From the NCBI RefSeq assembly GCF_001984195.1, contig NZ_MTQN01000012.1, positions 1,612,001 to 1,676,000 of the forward strand: 64,000 bases of DNA, given 5' to 3'. The notes beneath the pieces were generated by a model. That model was not told the DNA's origin. It saw only the letters and a program-made list of their open reading frames with translations, and ran no database searches. A program made the position numbers and the translations under genes. The stretch comes from Kribbella sp. ALI-6-A. GTDB taxonomy: Bacteria > Actinomycetota > Actinomycetes > Propionibacteriales > Kribbellaceae. Positions 55,894 through 64,000 of this stretch are shown here, piece after piece (position 1 is the first letter of the stretch; each line of letters starts with the position of its first letter).

Positions 55894-56161
55894 TGGAGAT
55901 GCTGCAGACCCTGCTCGGGGTCTTGTTCGTGCTCGGCCTGAGCTGTGGTGGCTGGCTGATCTGGGGTGCGACGCAGAGCCGGCAGCGCAAGCACGAGCTG
56001 GCGCTGGCCCGGGAGCGTGAGCTGACCAAGCGCGAGCAACTGCGGATCGAGTCCGAGGAGCGCGTTCAGGAGCGCGCCGACCGGATCTATCTGGATGCCG
56101 TGCAGCGCCACACCGGCGAACTCCCGCCCCCAGCCGAGGACGGGAACCCGTCGAAGTCCAC

Positions 56162-56165
<4 letters not shown>
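55893..56165 (+). CDS. Small membrane coiled-coil protein ending the RiPP operon
   Basis: A 90-residue protein with one N-terminal membrane helix (LLGVLFVLGLSCGGWLIWG, about residues 6-24) followed by a highly charged helix predicted as a coiled coil (ERELTKREQLRIESEERVQE). The ATG overlaps the protease stop by one base (TGATG). The last codon, TAG, overlaps the TAG of the convergent kbl gene in CTAG. No family is recognised. It may anchor or scaffold the modification enzymes or the protease at the membrane, or be an immunity peptide. Confidence 0.75.
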
Positions 56166-58392
<2,227 letters not shown>

Positions 58393-58516
58393 GCCATCCT
58401 CCTCCGCCGGCGCCGTCTGCTCGACGACCGCCGTCCACATCGTCGTCCCCGGCAACCACCGGCGTCCATCGACACGTCGTACACAGGCTTTGCAGTCGAT
58501 CTGCATACTGGTCGCC

Positions 58517-59149
58517 ATGACGCGCCGCGGGGTGATCAGGACTGCGGGAGTGCTCCTGCTGGTCGCGGGGCTCGGGCTGCTCGGCTGGGTCGGCTGGCAG
58601 TACGTCGGCACCGGCATCACCGCGAACCGGACGATGGACCAGCTCGAGCAGGACCTCCGTGACCGCTGGAAGTCGCCCGCCACGGCTGACGCCGAGCCAC
58701 GCACCGGTACGGCGATCACGCTGCTGCGGGTTCCGAAATTCGGCGCCGACTGGGAGAAACCGGTGGTCGAGGGGGTCGGCAAGGACGAGCTGGCCCGCGG
58801 CATCGGGCACTACCCGCAGACCCAGCTGCCGGGACAGCCGGGCAACTTCGCGATCGCCGGGCACCGGGTCACCCACGGGTCGCCGTTCCGCAAGCTGCTG
58901 GAGCTGGAGCGCGGCGACCAGGTGATCGTCGAGACCGCGGACGCCGTCTACACCTACGAGCTCGACGGCTCACCGAAGGACCTGACCGTGAAGCCGTCCG
59001 ACACCTGGGTCCTCGACCCGGTCCCCGGCAAACCCGGCCGGACCGCGACGAAGCCGATCCTGACGCTGACCACCTGCCAGGACCTGTTCCACTCCCCGGA
59101 CCGCTCGGTCGCCTTCGCCCACTTGGTGAGAACCGACCGCAAGCCCTGA
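58517..59149 (+). CDS. Class E sortase
   Basis: A 210-residue membrane-anchored transpeptidase. An N-terminal helix (GVLLLVAGLGLLGWVGWQYV, about residues 11-30) precedes the sortase barrel. The catalytic His is in AIAGHRVTHGSPF, the Cys in LTLTTCQDLF (TLxTC motif, about 188), and the Arg lies after it in SPDRSVAFAHLV. Class E enzymes recognise LAxTG-type signals in actinobacteria; no obvious substrate is encoded in the window. It is divergent from tdh. Confidence 0.92.
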   Translation: MTRRGVIRTAGVLLLVAGLGLLGWVGWQYVGTGITANRTMDQLEQDLRDRWKSPATADAEPRTGTAITLLRVPKFGADWEKPVVEGVGKDELARGIGHYPQTQLPGQPGNFAIAGHRVTHGSPFRKLLELERGDQVIVETADAVYTYELDGSPKDLTVKPSDTWVLDPVPGKPGRTATKPILTLTTCQDLFHSPDRSVAFAHLVRTDRKP

Positions 59150-59165
59150 CTTAAGCTGAGGCCTC

Positions 59166-59711
59166 ATGAGCGCTGATCGCGATGCCCTGCTGGACCAGGT
59201 GAAGAACAAGGCCGTCGTGCACGGGAAGGTGACGCTGGCCTCCGGCAAGGAAGCCGACTACTACGTCGACCTGCGCCGGGTCACCCTGGACGCCGAGGCG
59301 GCGCCGCTGATCGGGCCGCAGCTGCTCGAACTGACCGCGGACCTGGAGTACGACGCCGTCGGCGGGCTGACGCTGGGCGCCGATCCGGTCGCGCTGTCGA
59401 TGCTGCACGCGGCCGCGTCGCAGGGCCGCAAGCTGGACGCGTTCGTGGTCCGTAAGGCCGAGAAGGCGCACGGGCTGCAGCGCCGGATCGAGGGGCCCGA
59501 GGTGAAGGGCCGCCGGGTGCTCGCGGTCGAGGACACCTCCACGACCGGCGGTTCGGTGCTCACCGCGGTCGAGGCTTTGCGTGAGGCCGGTGCCGAGGTG
59601 GTCGCGGTCGTGGTGATCGTCGACCGCGCCACCGGCGCCAAGGAAAAGGTCGAGGCCGAGGGCCTGGAGTACCGCTGGCTGTTCGGCCTGGACGACCTCG
59701 GCCTCAGCTGA
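59166..59711 (+). CDS. pyrE: Orotate phosphoribosyltransferase
   Basis: A 181-residue PRTase that makes orotidine-5'-phosphate. The PRPP-binding loop is VLAVEDTSTTGGSVLTAVEA (about residues 119-138), and the orotate-binding region includes KVTLASGKEADYYVDLRRVT near residue 23. The flexible-loop segment VVRKAEKAHGLQRRIEG carries the catalytic Lys. Start ATG at 59166, 16 bases after the sortase stop. No other pyrimidine genes are adjacent. Confidence 0.95.
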   Translation: MSADRDALLDQVKNKAVVHGKVTLASGKEADYYVDLRRVTLDAEAAPLIGPQLLELTADLEYDAVGGLTLGADPVALSMLHAAASQGRKLDAFVVRKAEKAHGLQRRIEGPEVKGRRVLAVEDTSTTGGSVLTAVEALREAGAEVVAVVVIVDRATGAKEKVEAEGLEYRWLFGLDDLGLS

Positions 59712-59742
59712 TGGTGCTGCTCCCGCCGTACGTCTGGCGGGA

Positions 59743-60576
59743 CTACGCCGGCGTGGAGCCGCGCGACTCCTGAGGGCGGTCCAGCTCGACGTGCGGGCGG
59801 GACTGCCACAGGGCCCACTCGGCGCTGACGTCGCCGGCGGTGCGAAGCAGGAGCGGCAGGTAGTCCGTCAGGAGCTTCTCGGTCGACGTCTCGGCGGCGT
59901 GCACGGTGACGTTCATAGCCGCTTGGACTGTGCCGGTGCCGTCGCGGACCGGAGCAGCAACCGACCGTACGCCGGGCGCCAGCTCCTCGTCGGCCAGCGC
60001 CCAGCCGCGCGCGCGGATCTCGGTCAGCTGCTCGCGCAACTGCTCCGCCGACCGGCCGATGTACGCCGGGAGCCCGGCCCGGCTCGGCTGCGCCAGGGAT
60101 TCCTCCAGCTCGTCGGGGGAGAGCCCGGCGAGCAGCACCTTGCCCTGCGACGTCTGCGCGGCCGGGAACCGGGTGCCGATGTCCACCCGCAGCGCGATGA
60201 TCTTCGGGACCGACACCCGCGCCACGTAGACGATGTCCGACCCGTCGAGTTGTGCCATCGACGACGATTCGCCGGTCCGGGCGACCAGCGCCTCCAGGTG
60301 CGGCCGGGCGATGTCCCAGAGTCCGAGCGCGCCGACGTACGCCATGCCCAGGGTCAGCACCTTCGGGGTGAGCTGGAAGGCGCCGCCGGTCGAGCGGACG
60401 AAGCCGAGCTCCTCCAGCGTCAGCAGCAGCCGGCGCGCGGTCGGGCGGGCCAGTCCCGCCGCGGCCGCCACCTCGCTGAGCGACATGCTGCGGTGGTCGG
60501 CGTCGAAGCAGGCGAGCACGTCCAGACCGCGAGCCAGCGACTCGACGAAATCGGGACCCGCTCCTCGTCCTGCCAT
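59743..60576 (-). CDS. IclR-family transcriptional regulator
   Basis: A 277-residue IclR regulator of the PcaU/PobR branch. The winged helix has MSLSEVAAAAGLARPTARRL (about residues 31-50), followed by the effector domain with GESSSMAQLDGSDIVYVARV, TSQGKVLLAGLSPDEL and AAPVRDGTGTVQAAMNVTVH. ATG at 60576 with a GGAGG-like site upstream. It sits next to the amidohydrolase and CoA-transferase genes and is their probable regulator through the palindromes at 62167 and 62289. Confidence 0.9.
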   Translation of the reverse strand: MAGRGAGPDFVESLARGLDVLACFDADHRSMSLSEVAAAAGLARPTARRLLLTLEELGFVRSTGGAFQLTPKVLTLGMAYVGALGLWDIARPHLEALVARTGESSSMAQLDGSDIVYVARVSVPKIIALRVDIGTRFPAAQTSQGKVLLAGLSPDELEESLAQPSRAGLPAYIGRSAEQLREQLTEIRARGWALADEELAPGVRSVAAPVRDGTGTVQAAMNVTVHAAETSTEKLLTDYLPLLLRTAGDVSAEWALWQSRPHVELDRPQESRGSTPA

Positions 60577-60662
60577 CGGTGCCTGCCTCCGCTCCTGCCG
60601 TGGTCCACGGCGCGGACCGGTCGTCGCCGACGAGCCTAAGGCCACCGGCGGGTGGGGTGCCG

Positions 60663-62147
60663 TCAGGTGGCCGCGCCGCGCTCGCCGAACATGCTGCCGC
60701 GGGCCTCCCGCGTCGACTCCGACTTGTACTCGGTGTACTGGTACGGGTTGTCCAGCACTTCCTCGTCGGGCAGGCCGGGGTTCATCCCGGCGAGCCACGC
60801 CTCCTCGCCCAGTGACGAGCGCAGGTACTCGACGGTCGCCTCGACGGTGCGCCGTACGGCGGGCAGGTCGGCGCCGACCAGCCGGTGCTCGTGCTTCACG
60901 ACGCGGCCGTTGACCAGCACGGTGTGGACGTCGCCGCGCTGGGCCTGGAAGGCGACCTGGCCGTACGGGTTGAGCAGCGGGAAGGAGACCGGCGAGGCGT
61001 CGTTCTTGATCAGCACGACGTCGGCCTTCTTGCCGGGCTCCAGGCTGCCCAGGTCGTCGCGGCCGAGCGCCCGGGCGCCGCCGCGGGTGGCCCAGTCGAC
61101 CACCTGCTCGGCCCGCAGGTGCACGTGCGTGACGGTCTCGCCCTTGACGTGGGCTTCGAGGTGCTCGCGGGACCGGTCGGCGCCGAGCGTGGTTCGCATG
61201 GCCGAGAAGAGGTCGCCGCTCCACCAGACGCTGGTGTCCATCGACAGCGACACCCCGATGCCGTACCGGCGGACCTGCCAGGTGGGCGGATAGCCCTGAC
61301 CGGCACTCTGCTCGGACTCCGTCGACACCGAGATCGAGGCGCCGGCCGCGGCGATCCGCTGGTAGGAGTCGGAGGTCAGCGTGGCTGCGTGCACGAGAAC
61401 GGTCTCCGGCGTCATGAAACCGTTCTCGTGCATCAGCCTGATGCCGTCGTCGTTGGTCGCTCCCCAGACGCCGGCATGAGTCGTCACCGGCAGCCCGAGC
61501 TCGCGGGCCACCTCGAAGGCGGCCCGCTCCGGAAACGCCGGGTCGCCGGTCACGTCGAAGGCCAGTTGAACGCCGAACAGGTCGTCGGCCCCGGTCCGGC
61601 GGCGCTCCAGGAACGACCGGACCGCGGGATCGGCGGTCCACTCCCAGGGACCCGCCTGAATGTTGCCGTAGGCAAGTACGAACCGGCCGGGCACGGCCTG
61701 CAACGCGTCGGCGGCGGCCTCGGCGTGATCGACGGTCTGCAACCCGTGCGACCAGTCGACGGTGGTGGTGACGCCGGCCTCCAGCGACTCCCAGGCCGAC
61801 AGCAGATTGCCGGCCTGGATGTCCTCGGGCCGGAACACCTTGCCGTGCTCGAGGTAGTACCAGACGAAGTACTGGGTGAGCGTCCAGTCGGCGCCGTAGC
61901 CGCGCATCGCGGTCTGCCACATGTGCCGGTGGGTGTCGATCATGCCGGGCATCACGATGCCGCCGCGGGCGTCGATCTCGGTGGTCTGCTCGGGCACGTC
62001 GAGCGCGGGGCCGACGGCCGCGATCCGGTCGTCGACCACCAGCACGTCGGCGTCGGTGAGCACGGTGTGCGCGTCGTCCATGGTCAGCACGGTGCCGCCG
62101 CGCAGCACGACCGGCCGGCCGGGTGCCGGTGCCTCGGATGTGGTCAT
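60663..62147 (-). CDS. TRZ/ATZ-type metal-dependent amidohydrolase
   Basis: A 494-residue amidohydrolase of the cytosine-deaminase/chlorohydrolase group. Metal ligands are seen: H-x-H in MIDTHRHMWQ (about residue 75), His in LPVTTHAGVWG, His in VLVHAATL and Asp in GVSLSMDTSVWW. The C-terminus restores the urease-like beta-sandwich (GSLEPGKKADVVLI). Members deaminate or hydrolyse purines, triazines and similar heterocycles. The ATG at 62147 has GGGGAGAACTG upstream. It is in a regulon with an IclR protein and a CoA-transferase operon, so it may start breakdown of a nitrogenous carbon source. Confidence 0.85.
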   Translation of the reverse strand: MTTSEAPAPGRPVVLRGGTVLTMDDAHTVLTDADVLVVDDRIAAVGPALDVPEQTTEIDARGGIVMPGMIDTHRHMWQTAMRGYGADWTLTQYFVWYYLEHGKVFRPEDIQAGNLLSAWESLEAGVTTTVDWSHGLQTVDHAEAAADALQAVPGRFVLAYGNIQAGPWEWTADPAVRSFLERRRTGADDLFGVQLAFDVTGDPAFPERAAFEVARELGLPVTTHAGVWGATNDDGIRLMHENGFMTPETVLVHAATLTSDSYQRIAAAGASISVSTESEQSAGQGYPPTWQVRRYGIGVSLSMDTSVWWSGDLFSAMRTTLGADRSREHLEAHVKGETVTHVHLRAEQVVDWATRGGARALGRDDLGSLEPGKKADVVLIKNDASPVSFPLLNPYGQVAFQAQRGDVHTVLVNGRVVKHEHRLVGADLPAVRRTVEATVEYLRSSLGEEAWLAGMNPGLPDEEVLDNPYQYTEYKSESTREARGSMFGERGAAT

Positions 62148-62166
62148 CAGTTCTCCCCGGGGACGG

Positions 62167-62180
62167 CGGACGTTCGTCCG
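62167..62180. promoter_or_regulatory. 14-bp palindrome CGGACG-TT-CGTCCG upstream of amidohydrolase gene
   Basis: A perfect inverted repeat 20 bases before the amidohydrolase ATG. It matches the outer symmetry of a second palindrome at 62289-62302 in the same divergent interval, so both are probably one regulator's sites, the nearby IclR protein being the first candidate. Confidence 0.6.
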
Positions 62181-62288
62181 TATGACGGTCAGCTCACTAT
62201 CGAAGCCGCGCTCCTGCCTGTCAAGAGCCCGGCTCAGAGTCTTGACAGTGCAATCCTGAGGCGCAGAGACTGCGACAGCAGGGATCAA

Positions 62289-62302
62289 CGGACAACTGTC
62301 CG
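62289..62302. promoter_or_regulatory. 14-bp palindrome CGGACA-AC-TGTCCG upstream of CoA-transferase gene
   Basis: A perfect inverted repeat 21 bases before the CoA-transferase ATG, mirroring the palindrome at 62167-62180 with the arms CGGAC/GTCCG conserved. The centres are 122 bases apart and each copy lies at nearly the same distance from its gene. Confidence 0.6.
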
Positions 62303-62322
62303 CGTCGAGGGGAGTTGACCGT

Positions 62323-63501
62323 ATGACCGAGGCCCGCTCCGGTCCGCTTGCCGGGTTGGTGGTCGCCGACTTCTCCCGGATCCTGGCCGGGCCCTACGCG
62401 ACCATGCTGCTGGCCGACCTGGGGGCCGAGGTGATCAAGGTCGAGTCGCCAGGCGGGGACGACACCCGGTCGTGGCAGCCGCCGGTCCGGGACGGCATCT
62501 CGACGTACTACCTGGCGGTGAACCGCAACAAGCGGTCGATCGCCCTCGACCTCAAGGACTCCGGCGACCTCGCCGTGGCCCAGGCGCTGGCCCGGCGGGC
62601 CGACGTCCTGATCGAGAACTTCAAGCCCGGTGGACTGGCCCGCTTCGGGCTCGACTACGCGACAGTTGCCGAGGGCAACCCCGGCGCGGTCTACGCGTCG
62701 ATCAGCGGATTCGGCAGCGGACCGAAAGGCGCCGCACTGCCCGGGTACGACCTGATCGTGCAGGCGATCTCCGGGTTGATGAGCCTGACCGGCGACCCCG
62801 GCGGCGAACCGTTCCGGGCCGGCATCTCGGTCTTCGACGTGATGGCCGGCATGCACGCCACGATCGGTGTCCTGTCGGCGCTCAACGCCCGGCACGCGAC
62901 CGGCCGCGGCCAGCACGTCGAGGTGAACCTGTTGTCCTCGGCGCTGTCCGGCCTGGTCAACCAGTCCAGCGCGTACGTCGCGGGCGGCGTCGTCCCGTCG
63001 CGTATGGGCAACAGCCATCCCAGTCTGTTCCCGTACGAACCGCTGCCCTGTTCCGACGGCGACCTGATCATCACGGCCGGCAACAACGGCCAGTTCCGCA
63101 AGCTGGTCGAGGTGCTCGGCGTGCCCGAGCTGGCCGACGACCCGCGGTTCGACCGGAACGAGAAGCGCACCGAGAACCGCGACGTGCTGCGCCCGCTGCT
63201 GGTCGAGCGGTTGCAGACCCGGACGAAGGCGGAGTGGTTCCACGCGATCATCGCCGCGGGCGTGCCGTGCGGACCGATCAACACCATCGACGGCGGGATG
63301 GCGTTCGCCGAGGAGATCGGGCTCGATCCGGTGGTGGCGGTCGGACCGGAGGGTCACGCCGTACCGAGTGTGCGCAACCCGATCACGTTCTCGGAGACGC
63401 CGGCGGACTACCTGTTGCCGCCTCCGGCGCTCGACGAGCACGGGGACGAGATCCGGCAGTGGCTCGCGGCCGAACGGCGTACGGAGGAAGGAACGGTATG
63501 A
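62323..63501 (+). CDS. Family III CoA-transferase (CaiB/BaiF type)
   Basis: A 392-residue CoA-transferase. It begins GPLAGLVVADFSRILAGPYA and has TMLLADLGAEVIKVESPGGD, DLKDSGDLAVAQALARRADV and LIENFKPGGLARFGLDY. The catalytic Asp is expected in GYDLIVQAISGLMSLTGDPG (about residue 145). Members transfer CoA between organic acids. ATG at 62323. The next gene overlaps by four bases and encodes a citrate-synthase-fold protein, so activation to a CoA ester followed by C-C bond cleavage is the likely sequence. Confidence 0.9.
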   Translation: MTEARSGPLAGLVVADFSRILAGPYATMLLADLGAEVIKVESPGGDDTRSWQPPVRDGISTYYLAVNRNKRSIALDLKDSGDLAVAQALARRADVLIENFKPGGLARFGLDYATVAEGNPGAVYASISGFGSGPKGAALPGYDLIVQAISGLMSLTGDPGGEPFRAGISVFDVMAGMHATIGVLSALNARHATGRGQHVEVNLLSSALSGLVNQSSAYVAGGVVPSRMGNSHPSLFPYEPLPCSDGDLIITAGNNGQFRKLVEVLGVPELADDPRFDRNEKRTENRDVLRPLLVERLQTRTKAEWFHAIIAAGVPCGPINTIDGGMAFAEEIGLDPVVAVGPEGHAVPSVRNPITFSETPADYLLPPPALDEHGDEIRQWLAAERRTEEGTV

Positions 63502-64000
63502 GCGAAGCGCCCAGCTTCCCGACCTCGCTCGGGACGTCCACGGCCGACGAGATCCGCCTGCTCGGGCAGGACCTCACGGCCGACCTGATGGGCAAGGTCG
63601 GCTTCGGGGAACTGGCCTTCTGGCTGGTCGCCCTGCGTCGTCCGACGCCTTCGGAGGTCAGGGTCTTCGAGGCCGTGCTGGTCGCGCTGGCCGACCACGG
63701 TTTCACGCCGACCGCGATCGCCGCGCGGCTCACCTACCTGTCCGCGCCGGACTCGCTGCAAGGCGCTCTCGCGGCCGGTCTGCTCGGCGGCGGCTCCCGT
63801 TTCCTGGGCGTCACCGAGGACTGCGGCGCCTTCCTGCACGACGCGCTCGAAGCAGTCGACGGCGAGTTGCCGGACGACGACGAGGGCTGGGACGCCCTTG
63901 CGTTGACCGTGGTTTCGGAGGCGAAGGCAGCCAAGCGGTTCGTGCCCGGGCTGGGCCATCCGGTCCACAAGGTGAGCGACCCGAGGACGCCGGTACTGAT
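63498..64000 (+). CDS. Citrate-synthase-fold lyase (citryl-CoA lyase-like), truncated by window end
   Basis: A partial coding region with at least 167 residues, still open at the last base. The ATG overlaps the CoA-transferase stop (ATGA). Early residues are polar; then KVGFGELAFWLVALRRPTPS, ALVALADHG-type helices and the citrate synthase motif PGLGHPVHKVSDPRTPVL near the end, which carries an active-site His. This pattern suits citryl-CoA lyase or an ATP-citrate-lyase C-terminal homologue rather than a full citrate synthase, since it is shorter before the motif. With the CoA-transferase it may cleave a citryl-like or citramalyl-like CoA ester. Confidence 0.8.
   Translation, partial: MSEAPSFPTSLGTSTADEIRLLGQDLTADLMGKVGFGELAFWLVALRRPTPSEVRVFEAVLVALADHGFTPTAIAARLTYLSAPDSLQGALAAGLLGGGSRFLGVTEDCGAFLHDALEAVDGELPDDDEGWDALALTVVSEAKAAKRFVPGLGHPVHKVSDPRTPVL

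Overview
The window comes from a high-GC actinobacterium, to judge by its GC-rich third codon positions, its many GTG and TTG starts, and actinobacterial hallmarks: a dnaK-grpE-dnaJ-hspR operon with HAIR operators, a class E sortase, GT87 mannosyltransferase-like proteins and NB-ARC/TPR regulators. The gene set would fit Kribbella or a relative in the Nocardioidaceae, but that is inference and no ribosomal marker is present.

Layout. 1-2.5 kb: the edge of a minus-strand gene, a BNR/sialidase-like protein, a phosphoribosyltransferase and an acetyltransferase. 2.6-7 kb: the HspR-controlled chaperone operon, with two HAIR inverted repeats upstream and a strong terminator downstream. 7-12.7 kb: an acetyltransferase, two membrane GT87 glycosyltransferases and a NarL-type two-component system. 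12.8-16.7 kb: a compact amidase divergent from clpB, whose promoter carries a third HAIR. 16.7-25 kb: small housekeeping and accessory genes (phosphotransferase, FMN-type oxidoreductase, ArsC-like protein, secreted protein, aminotransferase), a secreted beta-helix GH87-like protein and an EamA exporter. 24.3-29.2 kb: a GntR regulator divergent from a sugar ABC importer, then an SDR gene and a nuclease/phosphatase-fold gene. 30-42.3 kb: a lipoprotein, a QorB-like reductase with its HxlR regulator, two tandem XRE-NB-ARC-TPR STAND proteins, two LysR regulators, an aldo/keto reductase and small membrane or lipoproteins.

42.6-56.2 kb is the most unusual part: a single-strand operon of twelve genes for a ribosomally synthesised, post-translationally modified peptide (RiPP). 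It holds an ABC exporter, an ocin-ThiF-like leader-binding cyclodehydratase partner, three small precursor peptides, a YcaO cyclodehydratase, a SagB/ThcOx azoline dehydrogenase, a split LanB dehydratase (glutamylation plus elimination proteins), a PqqD/RRE-M50 membrane protease fusion and a small membrane coiled-coil protein. The three precursors share a leader with a TFE(V/I) motif and have cores of about 30 residues made almost only of Cys, Ser and Thr. No second SpaB_C-type enzyme of the thiopeptide [4+2] class is present. The expected product is therefore a linear peptide dense in azoles and dehydroamino acids (goadsporin-like logic), not a pyridine-centred thiopeptide. Hairpins between the precursor genes and a strong hairpin before the YcaO gene suggest that precursor is expressed in excess over the enzymes.

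56.2-64 kb: the threonine-degradation pair kbl-tdh, a class E sortase, pyrE, and a catabolic island under an IclR regulator. The island contains an amidohydrolase and, divergently, a family III CoA-transferase with a citrate-synthase-fold lyase that runs off the window. Twin 14-bp palindromes sit in the divergent promoter region between them.
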